From: Halonotius aquaticus
Lineage (GTDB): Archaea > Halobacteriota > Halobacteria > Halobacteriales > Haloferacaceae
NCBI RefSeq assembly: GCF_003605575.1
Contig: NZ_QKNY01000012.1
Location: 1-64,000 of the forward strand
Direction: 5' to 3'
Length of the DNA: 64,000 nt
This document shows, one piece after another, positions 7,630-15,624 of the stretch. The stretch's first letter is position 1; every line of letters starts with the position of its first letter. The notes beneath the pieces were generated by a model. That model was not told where the DNA came from. It saw only the letters and a list, made by a program, of their open reading frames with translations, and did not search any database. The position numbers were made by a program, and so were the translations under genes.

Positions 7630-9093
7630 ATGACTGAGATGGATACTCCTCACGAAATGATTCTATCTTTCTTGGAACAGAAGGATCCAGAGATCCGGAA
7701 AAAGTACAACGAGTACAAGAAAGAACAGCTGGATCCTTTTCCTGAAGTCAGCAGAACTTCGCTGGACAAACAACAGAACAACGCCTTGTTCCCCCTCCTT
7801 CTCAAGGCCGAGATTTCGTTACATCATGCTTCAGATAGAAGGCCAAATGCGATATCTTCTGAAGCGTATAATGCGATGGGGTTCTGCTTCTTCCTTCAAA
7901 TCTTAGAAGATGTTGACATCGTCGATCCTACCGGAAAGACGCTTTCTAAGAATATAGTAGATCTTTACGGCGAGGATATCGTGAACGACTTCGCCTCTTT
8001 CTGGGACGTGTATTTTGAGATGGAGGTTGCGCACAAGTTTGTCCTTGAGGAGTTAGATGCTAGTCCCATCGATGAATCTGCGGTTGCTGGCCCCGGTTCT
8101 GACGTGTTCTATAGGGCTGAAGATCGAGACTTCTGGGTGGAATGCAAGAACAAGAGGGAGACCACGAGCTACGGCTGGGAATTGGAGAGATTTGGACGTG
8201 AGGTAGCGGATAGTCTTTGGCTGGACTACGATCTGGAGGATGACGTTGGAGAGGATAGTTTTGCGGTAAGGGTTTCTAGCCGCGATGACATCTCGGAAAA
8301 GGTAACTGAGAACTCCAGTTTCAGAGAACGGGTGATTCAGGAGGTCGCCGGAGAACTGGCTGAGCTGATTAAGCAGAGGAATTCGAAAGCAGAGGTTGAG
8401 ATTGCAGACGCGAATTTCGAGGTTGAGCTGATTAATTACTACAGCGGTCGCCATTCTGTCACTCTCTCCGAAGAACAGATGGACGCCGTGAAGAAACGGG
8501 CTAACCTGGCTAAAGTCATTAATCCGTATGGACATCTAGGAATTAACCCTGACATCTTGGATACGGATGGCCACGGGACTGTTTATGCTGAAAAAGCGGG
8601 TGATAATGAGATCGAGATCTTCAGTACGTACGCTTTCCTTCTCGATATCCCGTGGGAGAACCCGTACGACTCCTGGATCTTCTCGACAATTGACGGGGTT
8701 ACAGATCAGTTCCCAGACTACCCGGATATCATAATCTTCGTCAAGATACCTCCCGGTTTTGTCTACCAGATGATGAGGGAGAAAACCGTCAACCACAGGG
8801 ACGAAAGGGTGAGTAAGTGGGAGCGCTTGAAAGAGAAGATCATCGGGATATACGCTAACCCCGACCGTGAGAACCGGGTTAAGGCCGTTGTCTTGATGAC
8901 TGATGTGGTTATGGATGAGGTGACGGAGGTGGGGCGAAATGTAATGCTGCAGTCCGCTGTGGAAGCGGTCTATAATGAGAATGTGGAGGATCAGATCCCG
9001 GCTGAATTCATCGATCTAATCAATGGACAGAATCAGATACAGGAGGTCTTCAGTAGGCCGGGGCAATTAAACCTGAAGGATCAGCACCTATAG
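7630..9093 (+). CDS. PD-(D/E)XK nuclease-like protein of unknown function
   Basis: A 487-residue protein with no overall family recognised. Residues 130-175 hold a restriction-nuclease-like pattern: acidic helix EVAHKFVLEE (132-140), GSDVF with D158, then FWVECKNK with E171 and K173, i.e. E...D...ExK on consecutive helix and strands. The rest is mixed alpha/beta without membrane segments. Base use differs from the neighbours: lower GC and many AGA, AGG and ATA codons, which suggests transfer. It converges with the HEPN-like gene at 9114-9908, 20 bp apart, which has the same atypical base use, so the two may have arrived together. Nuclease activity is inference from the motif. Confidence 0.75.
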   Translation: MTEMDTPHEMILSFLEQKDPEIRKKYNEYKKEQLDPFPEVSRTSLDKQQNNALFPLLLKAEISLHHASDRRPNAISSEAYNAMGFCFFLQILEDVDIVDPTGKTLSKNIVDLYGEDIVNDFASFWDVYFEMEVAHKFVLEELDASPIDESAVAGPGSDVFYRAEDRDFWVECKNKRETTSYGWELERFGREVADSLWLDYDLEDDVGEDSFAVRVSSRDDISEKVTENSSFRERVIQEVAGELAELIKQRNSKAEVEIADANFEVELINYYSGRHSVTLSEEQMDAVKKRANLAKVINPYGHLGINPDILDTDGHGTVYAEKAGDNEIEIFSTYAFLLDIPWENPYDSWIFSTIDGVTDQFPDYPDIIIFVKIPPGFVYQMMREKTVNHRDERVSKWERLKEKIIGIYANPDRENRVKAVVLMTDVVMDEVTEVGRNVMLQSAVEAVYNENVEDQIPAEFIDLINGQNQIQEVFSRPGQLNLKDQHL

Positions 9094-9113
9094 ACGAGAT
9101 CCGGGATCGGCTT

Positions 9114-9908
9114 TTAAAGATTATCTTTGACTTGGAACAGGATTTGGGAGGCGTGTCGGGCTTGTTCCCGGTAGTCTTCCATCTCGTCTTCGGTAATATT
9201 GGTTTCGATGGAGTGAGCCTCTGCGTTGGCGTTTTGCCGGAAGGCGTTCAGTTCGTCTATGAAGTCACTGCCAAGGCCTCCAGAGAGATGTCGGAAGTCA
9301 TTGAGGTTTTCCTCGAAGTTGTTGAGGAGGGTGCTGAAGTTCTGGTATCGGTGGTTCTCAGGGAGGTAGTACAGATCTATTCCTTGTTTCCCGTACTGTT
9401 TTCGAAGGATGTCGATGAGCAGGTTTTCCAGCAGTTTCCGTGTCAGTACGAGAGTGGCGTCGTTGATTCCGATATTGTAGCACTGGTTGATATCGTCGAC
9501 GAGGTCGGGGTAGAACGCACCGGGAATGTTGTCGAGATCGAGGAATTGTTTAGAGCGGAACGTTGAGTGTAGAACTCCTGTTTCAGGATTTTTGTTTTCC
9601 AAGATTTCTAGGGCAGGATATTTTTCCAGTGTGTCACTATCAGTTTCGGCCAAGGTATAGATTCGCTGCATTACTCCGAGGGCTTTGTCTTCGTCTTCTT
9701 CGGCTACCTCTCTGAGGAACTGGGTTGTGTTGGCTTGCTGGTCATTGTCCCTGTGATCCCAGCTGGCGTGGAAGCGGTCGATATCTTTCAGATTGTCATT
9801 GACGCCGAACTCTGTAGCAGCCATCACCCAGTCATTAGTGTCTAAGTCTGTGCCGACGGTAAACCGGGAGAATTGGCCGATAAGAGTTTCCATAGGATTT
9901 TGAGACAT
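9114..9908 (-). CDS. HEPN/DUF4145-like protein of unknown function
   Basis: 264 residues, soluble and acidic. The N-terminal 115 residues are unassigned. The C-terminal 130 residues are helical with the pattern LTRKLLENLLIDILRKQYG near 160 and FRQNANAEAHS at 223-233, resembling the R...N..AH signature of DUF4145/HEPN-like domains, many of which are RNases in toxin or phage-abortive systems. R224, N228 and H232 are the candidate active residues. Atypical codon use matches the converging gene at 7630. A TATA-like CTATTATA lies at about 9960 on its strand. The HEPN assignment is moderate. Confidence 0.7.
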   Translation of the reverse strand: MSQNPMETLIGQFSRFTVGTDLDTNDWVMAATEFGVNDNLKDIDRFHASWDHRDNDQQANTTQFLREVAEEDEDKALGVMQRIYTLAETDSDTLEKYPALEILENKNPETGVLHSTFRSKQFLDLDNIPGAFYPDLVDDINQCYNIGINDATLVLTRKLLENLLIDILRKQYGKQGIDLYYLPENHRYQNFSTLLNNFEENLNDFRHLSGGLGSDFIDELNAFRQNANAEAHSIETNITEDEMEDYREQARHASQILFQVKDNL

Positions 9909-10063
9909 AGACTGGGGTAGTGAAGTGAGATACGTGTAACTACCGCCGGCCTAGATCCGGTATAATAGGTCATTTGGTAATTGGGCATGATGAATACCAT
10001 TACGCCAGGTGCACCACCTCCGATGGTTCTTCGACGTCGTCGCAGCTTGCATGTCGCCATGTC

Positions 10064-10102
10064 TGGACCTCACGGGGTTCGCACCCGCACCCCTGTCGGG
10101 GG
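10064..10102 (-). other. tRNA 3'-end-like relic (variable arm, T arm, acceptor strand)
   Basis: Read on the minus strand, the segment has a 4 bp hairpin CCCC-CGACA-GGGG like a class II variable arm. A perfect 5 bp stem (one G-U) around the 7-base loop TGCGAAC follows, differing from a T loop only at position 55. It ends in GAGGTCC plus A like an acceptor strand. No matching 5' acceptor strand GGACCTC or anticodon arm is found in the 90 bases preceding it. It may be a decayed tRNA or an attachment-site fragment left by an integrating element, or chance in GC-rich DNA. Confidence 0.25.
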
Positions 10103-10152
10103 CGATAAACCAACGCGAGAGCTGCCTTCCAAGGCGTGGCCGGCGACGCCGG

Positions 10153-10383
10153 TTAGGAGTCTGCGTGGGCGTCCGCCCCGGCTCCGTCGCCCGGCCCCGT
10201 GAGAAGGCTCACCTCTTCTGGGAGGTCTCTCGCGGTCTCGACTCGCTCTCGATCCGCGTCGTCTTTTCCGTCTACGTCGAGTCGATTGAGATTGCTGAGT
10301 ATACGATGCATCCGGTAGCCCTGTTTGAAATTTTGCTCCATCTGAAGCACCTCACCGCTCGTTGGCGCGGAAAGACTCCCCAT
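10153..10383 (-). CDS. Hypothetical small acidic protein
   Basis: A 76-residue frame with haloarchaeal character: MEQNFKQGYRMHRILSNLNR followed by an Asp/Glu-rich tail. The start is ATG at 10383 with alternative Met at residue 15. Copy 4 of the TTAACCAACA repeat lies about 36 bp upstream, as copy 3 does for the gene at 4958-5281, which argues that it is a real gene. Frames on the other strand over the same DNA have unnatural composition. No family is recognised. Confidence 0.45.
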   Translation of the reverse strand: MGSLSAPTSGEVLQMEQNFKQGYRMHRILSNLNRLDVDGKDDADRERVETARDLPEEVSLLTGPGDGAGADAHADS

Positions 10384-10418
10384 CGAGACTGGTGTCGGGC
10401 TTGCAGGAGATCGCGATC

Positions 10419-10460
10419 TTAACCAACAAACCTCGACGCTACTCGCAGCCTGTTGGTTAA
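10419..10460. repeat. Dispersed inverted repeat TTAACCAACA-N22-TGTTGGTTAA, copy 4
   Basis: Perfect arms at 10419-10428 and 10451-10460 with a 22 bp unrelated spacer. It lies between the small minus-strand genes at 10153 and 10480. Confidence 0.85.
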
Positions 10461-10479
10461 TCGATGCCCAGGACGGGTC

Positions 10480-10647
10480 TTACCCGAGATTGGGGCCGTA
10501 GCGAACCGAGGCACACCCCCGGTATTCCCAGATCGGTTGTCCCGTCAACGCCTCGTCCGGGACTGATTCATGGATATTGTATCGATGATCGGTCGCCCGT
10601 CCACATTTTTGACAGTCGAGTTCTTGCGTCGTCGGAACCGATGACAC
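10480..10647 (-). CDS. Small zinc-ribbon-like protein, 55 residues, GTG start
   Basis: A 55-residue frame starting with GTG at 10647. The first half has CQKCG at residues 12-16 and the second half GQPIWEYRGCASVRYGP. This resembles a common class of small haloarchaeal zinc proteins whose second pair is normally CxxC; here the first Cys of that pair is Tyr (EYRGC), so zinc binding may be impaired. Short length and GTG start make it easy to miss. It precedes the relic-rich zone around 10.0-10.4 kb and may itself be decaying. Function unknown. Confidence 0.5.
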   Translation of the reverse strand: MSSVPTTQELDCQKCGRATDHRYNIHESVPDEALTGQPIWEYRGCASVRYGPNLG

Positions 10648-10852
10648 TTGTCGTCCAGCTTCGTGTCCTAGAAGTGGGACGCCTCGCCAGTCGACCGCAG
10701 TTCCTTAAAATCGGGGTAACGACCGTTCATAGAGCAGTCTACAGAGAACATGGCCCGTTTTGGTGTTGAAATCGTAGCGTAGATAGAACGATGTGCAGTA
10801 CAGACGGTGAGACAGTAAAATTCGAAGCCTGTCTCCGAGTCGGACTCCAGAT

Positions 10853-11140
10853 TCAGCTATCTAATACTCCGGAGAGTTTCTTAGCTTCCCACTCTCGCCG
10901 CCCAGCGAGCACTTCTCGGCCGGCATCGGTCAACTCGTAGCGATTCGTGCGGTCGTCGAGCTGGCTTTTCGTCACATATCCCTTTTCGATAAGCGTATCC
11001 AGATTGGGATACAGCCGCCCGTGGTTGACTTCTGTGTCGCCGTAGGCTTCCAGCTCGGCTTTGATACCGAGCCCGTAGGGTTCCTCTGCCCCGGCGATAC
11101 AGTACAACAGATCGCGCTGAAAACCGGTCAACTCGAACAT
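10853..11140 (-). CDS. PadR-like winged-helix transcriptional regulator
   Basis: A 95-residue single-domain regulator. FELTGFQRDLLYCIAGAEEPYG at the N-terminus, GRLYPNLDTLIEKGYV at about 41-56 and the wing RTNRYELTDAGREVL match the PadR fold, in which the GxLYP element forms the recognition region. Such haloarchaeal proteins act as small DNA-binding repressors. It follows the zinc protein at 11221-11388 on the same strand by 80 bp. Its target is unknown. Confidence 0.85.
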   Translation of the reverse strand: MFELTGFQRDLLYCIAGAEEPYGLGIKAELEAYGDTEVNHGRLYPNLDTLIEKGYVTKSQLDDRTNRYELTDAGREVLAGRREWEAKKLSGVLDS

Positions 11141-11220
11141 TGCCTACTCGTATCGTCGAGTAGGCGGCCTAAAGCGATAGCGATTCTGTCAGCAAAGGCG
11201 GATGTCTGGATCTATGACTG

Positions 11221-11388
11221 TCAGTCGCTGGCCATTGGCCAGACAACGCGTTCGACACTGTAGCTCTCGCAGTCCGGACAGGAGTGATGCTGAACCCTGA
11301 ATCGCTGCCCACAGTGGCGACACTCGTAGGGACTGCCCGGCTCTGTGCGAGCGGTTCGAGAAAACGCAGCGGCCAGGAACCCAAACAT
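11221..11388 (-). CDS. Small zinc-ribbon protein, 55 residues
   Basis: A 55-residue frame from ATG at 11388. It has a short hydrophobic start (MFGFLAAAF), then YECRHCGQRF and HSCPDCESY, a canonical CxxC-x10-CxxC zinc ribbon at residues 23-40. Haloarchaeal genomes carry many such stand-alone zinc ribbons of unknown role. It lies upstream of the PadR-like gene, same strand. Confidence 0.65.
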   Translation of the reverse strand: MFGFLAAAFSRTARTEPGSPYECRHCGQRFRVQHHSCPDCESYSVERVVWPMASD

Positions 11389-11481
11389 CAGTATCGTGTG
11401 AGTTCTTGTCGAGCACTCTGAAAAACGTTGGTGACCGTTTAGTCGCCCGCAAGTGTGGGGATAGATGTCTGTCGGGAGCTG

Positions 11482-12543
11482 CTATGGATCGGCGTTTGAC
11501 TGCGTGTGGAACGAGTGGCCGGAGTTGAACTCGGTGAGTTCTTCAATACGGGCTTCGAGTTCTTCGACCTCTTGTTGGAGTGCTTCGGCTTCCTCACCCT
11601 CGGCAGCTGCGAGTTGATCCTTCAGGCCCTGCAAGCGAGTCTCCTTCTGTTCGTCGTGAACCTCGGCCTTTCGGACGTACTCACTTTCCTCGATATCGTA
11701 CACCTCGGATTCGGCCACTTCAACCACGTCCAGTGCTTCGTCGACTTTGCTGCTGTCGACGCTGGTCACTCGCTCGCGGTCGATACCGGCGGCTTCCATT
11801 GTCTCGATGACCTCCTCCTCATCCTTGAGCGAGCGATTCCGCCGGGAGGTGCGCTGGACGGAGCCGTATTGCCCGGCGACGGGCTGATCGTGATGCAAGC
11901 GATCAAGGAGGACTGACCGCACCTCCTGTCGGAGTTCATTGGCGTTGCGCTGCACGTCGGAGAGGAGGGTGTAGATGTTCACGAGCGCGGGCGTTTCCAT
12001 GCCCTCCAGATACTCCACGTCGTGGCGTTCGAGTGCGTCGACCAACAGGAGAGCGTCAGCATACACGGCGAGGTCGGGCTCCGTTCGGTCGGCATCTGCC
12101 ACGTCTTCCTCGGGATCCGTCTTGACGAGCTGTGAAGAGGTTGGTCCGTCGCGTTCGATGATGACTCCCTGTTCTTCGTCAATCTCGAAGCGGGGATGGA
12201 GACTCCAGACGGCTGGGTAGGCGTCGGCGTCTGGCGGCAACCTATCGAGTTCGAAGCCACCGGTGGCGTCGGTAATCCGCTCGTAGAGCGTCTCGAATTG
12301 CTCACGCTGTAGTGGCTGGGTTGGATCGATATCTTTGTCCTGAAACCGGGTGATCACCCGTTGTTCTTGGATATCGGTGATGGTGAACCGGTCGTGAGAC
12401 AGTGGCGTAATTAGTGTCGCACTGTCGGAAAGTTCCTCTAATTCCCCGAGGAGCGTACTCCAGCTTGCAGTGAAGCCCATATTTGGCCGTGGGAACCCCG
12501 AGTCAAAGAGATGCGGGTCATGCCTATTCACCGATGAAGTCAC
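11482..12543 (-). CDS. Hypothetical protein with C-terminal coiled coil
   Basis: 353 residues, strongly acidic and without membrane segments. The middle (about 150-215) is helical; the stretch 260-335 (EQKETRLQGLKDQLAAAEG, then EEAEALQQEVEELEARIEEL) is a clear coiled coil. The remainder has no recognised domain. No TATA box is evident within 40 bp of the ATG at 12543, though an AT-rich CAAATAAG lies about 100 bp upstream, so the start may be wrong or a leader may exist. Function unknown; the coiled coil suggests oligomerisation. Confidence 0.75.
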   Translation of the reverse strand: MTSSVNRHDPHLFDSGFPRPNMGFTASWSTLLGELEELSDSATLITPLSHDRFTITDIQEQRVITRFQDKDIDPTQPLQREQFETLYERITDATGGFELDRLPPDADAYPAVWSLHPRFEIDEEQGVIIERDGPTSSQLVKTDPEEDVADADRTEPDLAVYADALLLVDALERHDVEYLEGMETPALVNIYTLLSDVQRNANELRQEVRSVLLDRLHHDQPVAGQYGSVQRTSRRNRSLKDEEEVIETMEAAGIDRERVTSVDSSKVDEALDVVEVAESEVYDIEESEYVRKAEVHDEQKETRLQGLKDQLAAAEGEEAEALQQEVEELEARIEELTEFNSGHSFHTQSNADP

Positions 12544-12785
12544 TGCTGTGGTTCGATCAGGCTCTGTAGTGGAACGCTCCCTGTTCCGAATCTACCAGTG
12601 ATGTAGTGACGGCAAGCTGCAACATTCGTAGTGTACAGAAGGCACTTATTTGACAGCCCTATTCGCTCAACTGGCCGGAACGCAAACGGCCCACTCCACC
12701 TGCCGTCTCCCCCACCTCCCTGTCTGGTTGCATCACCACTCCCTCTCCGATCCATTCCCCTAATTTCGTACTGACAGCCACCAAC

Positions 12786-14153
12786 TCAAACGCCACCAGT
12801 CATCAGTAGCAGACCGATTACGATGACACCGAGTACAACCAGTAGACTGCTTCCAGCCAACAGTGGATTCTCCATTGCTTTCTGATGGGGTCCCATGGCA
12901 GCGTACTCCTCGCGGAAAGTCCCCAGATTCTCTTCGTCATAGAAGTACTTCGTCTTCAATGCGAACTTTTCAGTCACAGCACAGCCAGTACAGACCGGCT
13001 CCCCAGTCAGTCGCTCCGTCTTGATGTGGTCTCCGCAGGCAATTGCGCCGCAGTTTTCACAATAGGTGTATGTCTCATCACCACCGGCTGTCTCACAGTG
13101 GGCACACTGATGGAAGCCTTCCTCCGTCGTCACTCGTGACGGCCCAGCAGCGTAGTACTCGTATGGATAGGTGTACTCGCCGAGTTCGGTTATCTGCCGT
13201 ATCTTGGGGAGATACACCGGTTCAATCGATTGGACTGAAATATCCGACCGGTTCGGCTCACAGGTCTTGTTGTAGGTGACGTTGTTGTCGCCGGTGTAGG
13301 TCACCGTCGTCGTCTGAGCCCGTTGTAGCTGATCGACGGCCCAGTCTTTGTACTCAGTTTCAGTCTGTCCAAACCGCTGGTCGGTTGTCTCGTCAAACGG
13401 CTCGCGGATCGACTCGTCGTCTAAATCCACAGTCGCATGGATGTTCTCCGAAACCAGTTCGGCCACGTCGCTGTCGGCCACCCGTGGTGAGCCACGGTCT
13501 GCGTGGATGACGAATTCCGTTCGCTCGTTGATTCGATGGATTACCCCGACAGAGGTCTCGAAGACGGCGTTCGTATTGGCTGTCACCTCGACGACTGGCT
13601 GGAACGTGACTGCTGCATGTGGTGTCGGTAAGTCGGTCACATCGATGTTCTGGATATCGCCGATTGCCTCCTCGATAGGCGCGGTCACCGACGATGCTGG
13701 GTCGTAGGGGCGTAGCGTCTCATCACAGAGGATCTCGATCCGGCCGTTGTAGAGATCGAGCCCGACATCGTCAGCGATCTCTCTGAGATCCTCACCGTCG
13801 ATCAACTCGATAGGATGGGGGTCGTTATTTTGTTCGAGGTTTGTGACGTACTCGGTTGCTGGCTGGGTGAACCGCCCCGTCGTGACGACCATCCCTCGCT
13901 TGGGTCCATCGAAGTCGAAGGTGGCAATCGCCGAGTGGAGTTTCTGAACTACAGGCCGACCGACCGTATCAGTATGCTTGCATTCGACGACAATAGCCCG
14001 GCGTGTGCCGTCGACGACCTCTTCCATCAATACGTCGCGGCCCTCATCGGCGCGTCGGTCGGCCTGCCGGACGTTCTCGTAACCGAGGTTACGGAAGACA
14101 TCTTCGACGACATCTTCGAATTCGAACCCGGAGAGATTGTCGAGAACCGCCAT
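12786..14153 (-). CDS. Mrr-like restriction endonuclease with zinc finger and C-terminal membrane anchor
   Basis: 455 residues. Residues 1-125 are an Mrr_cat/PD-(D/E)XK domain: FEDVVEDVFRNLGYENV, EGRD with D40, VVECKH with E57 and K59, and a downstream Gln in PVVQKLHSA near 70. These are the active-site elements of Mrr-type enzymes, which cut modified DNA. The middle (130-330) is a beta-rich domain not recognised. Residues 340-395 hold several Cys/His pairs (CAHC, CENC, CTGC). Residues 428-452 form one hydrophobic helix ending the chain. A nuclease tethered to the membrane would act on DNA at entry, but that is inference. It sits 17 bp downstream of an HTH gene in the same direction, so the two are likely co-transcribed. 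Confidence 0.85.
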   Translation of the reverse strand: MAVLDNLSGFEFEDVVEDVFRNLGYENVRQADRRADEGRDVLMEEVVDGTRRAIVVECKHTDTVGRPVVQKLHSAIATFDFDGPKRGMVVTTGRFTQPATEYVTNLEQNNDPHPIELIDGEDLREIADDVGLDLYNGRIEILCDETLRPYDPASSVTAPIEEAIGDIQNIDVTDLPTPHAAVTFQPVVEVTANTNAVFETSVGVIHRINERTEFVIHADRGSPRVADSDVAELVSENIHATVDLDDESIREPFDETTDQRFGQTETEYKDWAVDQLQRAQTTTVTYTGDNNVTYNKTCEPNRSDISVQSIEPVYLPKIRQITELGEYTYPYEYYAAGPSRVTTEEGFHQCAHCETAGGDETYTYCENCGAIACGDHIKTERLTGEPVCTGCAVTEKFALKTKYFYDEENLGTFREEYAAMGPHQKAMENPLLAGSSLLVVLGVIVIGLLLMTGGV

Positions 14154-14170
14154 CTTGTTTCCAGTCGATA

Positions 14171-14563
14171 TTACGAATAAACGTCGTTAAATTCGCGCTC
14201 ACGCCGCATTAGCTCCTCGACGCCGTGCTCAAGGATTCCTCGACCCATTGCTGTCGGCCGATAGTACGTATAGAACCCCTGGCTGTCAGCGGTTCGTCGC
14301 TGCCGTTTGTCGACGAGACCTACATCGACCAACTCGTCGAGGTGGTAGTGGAAGTTATTGGATTCGACATCGACGGCAGCCTTGAGATCGGCGGCACTTA
14401 GTTCGTCGTTAGCGACGAGTGTGCGAAGAATCCGAAACCGCGTCATATGGCTGATCGCTTGCTGCATCGCCAGATACTCTTCGAGCGTCAGCCCGCTATC
14501 TTCTGGCAACGGTGGTTCAGGCTGCCGAACCTCCGTTGTCGAGTGCCGATTGGTTTCGGACAT
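14171..14563 (-). CDS. ArsR-like winged-helix regulator
   Basis: 130 residues. After a 30-residue tail, MTRFRILRTLVANDELSAAD, SNNFHYHLDELVDVGLV and the wing YTYYRPTAMGRGILEHG give the ArsR/HTH_20-type winged helix common in haloarchaea. It is the first gene of a two-gene unit with the Mrr-like nuclease 17 bp downstream. It diverges from the gene at 14676, so the shared 112 bp spacer may be its control region. Regulation of the nuclease is inference. Confidence 0.85.
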   Translation of the reverse strand: MSETNRHSTTEVRQPEPPLPEDSGLTLEEYLAMQQAISHMTRFRILRTLVANDELSAADLKAAVDVESNNFHYHLDELVDVGLVDKRQRRTADSQGFYTYYRPTAMGRGILEHGVEELMRREREFNDVYS

Positions 14564-14637
14564 CTGTGAGTGCCTCTGTTCACATCTTAGGACGCCACGT
14601 ACTTAGTCATTCTCGACTCGAAGATTCTTGAGTACAC

Positions 14638-14651
14638 CGATATTTATATAC
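14638..14651 (+). promoter_or_regulatory. TATA box for the DUF7509-like gene
   Basis: ATATTTATATAC at about 14639-14650, with ATG 14676 about 30 bp downstream. This sets a leaderless start at 14676 and excludes the upstream ATG at 14628, which lies before the box. Confidence 0.65.
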
Positions 14652-14675
14652 TATCGTTCCGAACTGGTGAGTCGA

Positions 14676-15344
14676 ATGCGGCAACGGATTATCGACTCGC
14701 TCCCTCGTGCCGCCGGTGACTCAGACGCGCTCGATCCAGTGCGACGAGAACAGTTTCTCGTCTACCTGATGGGCCCATATCGTACGTTCGATCTCGACGC
14801 GCTGCTCCCGGAGAACGCCGATGCCGAAACCGATGCCCCGTCGTTTGCAACGTGGGACGAGACCACCGGTGAGTATGCTGAAGACGAGGTCTTACGTCTG
14901 CTCCAGGAGACTAGAGACTGTCTCCGTGAACGTGGGTTCAATGCCTTCCTCGCAATCGATGTCGGTATTTCGCTTGACGAGATGGATGCCGCAACACAGA
15001 GTATCACTTTTGCCCAGGCGAGTAATGCAACGATCTTTATCGCCCCACAGGTTGGCGATAACTTGGGCGTCGGTATCGAGATTGGGAGTGTTCTCGAAGA
15101 TCTCTTGTCGACGGATGGAATGCGGGGGCCAGCTGCCGACGCGACACCACCAACGCGCACACGACGGGTTATGGTTGCAACCGAACCATCGGTTCGGAGT
15201 GCGATGCTTGGATCCGTCAACACACGCTGGGACGCCAGTGTCCGGACATTTACTGATGCAGCGGATTGTTGTCAGCTCTGCGCACAGTTCTGTACCCACA
15301 TTCAGAATGAAGAACTCTACGGCTCGCTTGATCGATTGGACTGA
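14676..15344 (+). CDS. DUF7509-like haloarchaeal protein
   Basis: 222 residues from ATG 14676, chosen because a TATA box lies about 30 bp before it and because similar haloarchaeal proteins begin near MRxRIIxSLP. FLVYLMGPYRTFDL near residue 32 and a segment ATQSITFAQASNATIFIAPQ near 110 suggest an alpha/beta fold of the nucleoside-2-deoxyribosyltransferase/TIR-like class, but no catalytic residue can be assigned. The C-terminal third has CCQLCAQFC. Such genes often sit near replication or defence genes in haloarchaea. Function unknown. Confidence 0.75.
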   Translation: MRQRIIDSLPRAAGDSDALDPVRREQFLVYLMGPYRTFDLDALLPENADAETDAPSFATWDETTGEYAEDEVLRLLQETRDCLRERGFNAFLAIDVGISLDEMDAATQSITFAQASNATIFIAPQVGDNLGVGIEIGSVLEDLLSTDGMRGPAADATPPTRTRRVMVATEPSVRSAMLGSVNTRWDASVRTFTDAADCCQLCAQFCTHIQNEELYGSLDRLD

Positions 15345-15387
15345 GGTGACTCTATATCATTCGATACCTTCGAGTGAACGTTATTTT

Positions 15388-15612
15388 TTATTCAATGAAC
15401 CAAACTATCGTATTCCCAACTTTCTGCGATCCGAGAACATCTTCCTCTTCGAGTTTCTGTAGTCGCTTATATGCTGTATCGTGCGCACACCCGACAGCAT
15501 CAGCTATTTCCCCAGTACCCAACATCTGATCTGCACTCCTAATTGCATCTAAGAAGGCCTCTTCCGGGTATTCATCCGTATACTGCCCTGTTTTATCGTC
15601 CCTTTCACCCAT
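15388..15612 (-). CDS. Small winged-helix regulator
   Basis: A 74-residue protein, almost entirely one HTH: FLDAIRSADQMLGTGEIADA, then HDTAYKRLQKLEEEDVLGS, with a short wing GNTIVWFIE. It diverges from the seven-gene operon that begins at 15711. Three copies of TCATAATGGAT lie between it and that operon. It is the best candidate for the repressor that reads those boxes and controls both directions; this is inference from position. Confidence 0.8.
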   Translation of the reverse strand: MGERDDKTGQYTDEYPEEAFLDAIRSADQMLGTGEIADAVGCAHDTAYKRLQKLEEEDVLGSQKVGNTIVWFIE

Positions 15613-15624
15613 TGTTAGGACTAA

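Noticed and set aside
7219-7637. Two plus-strand frames between the toxin-antitoxin-like pair and the nuclease-like gene
   Set aside because: Unnatural composition; a minus-strand relic covers the same DNA and has haloarchaeal character.
9981-10422. Plus-strand Arg/Pro-rich frames
   Set aside because: They lie opposite a more natural minus-strand frame and the tRNA-like relic, and lack acidic bias.
12540-12755. A 71-residue minus-strand frame upstream of the coiled-coil protein
   Set aside because: Gly/Arg-rich start, no family, no promoter signal; probably non-coding leader DNA.
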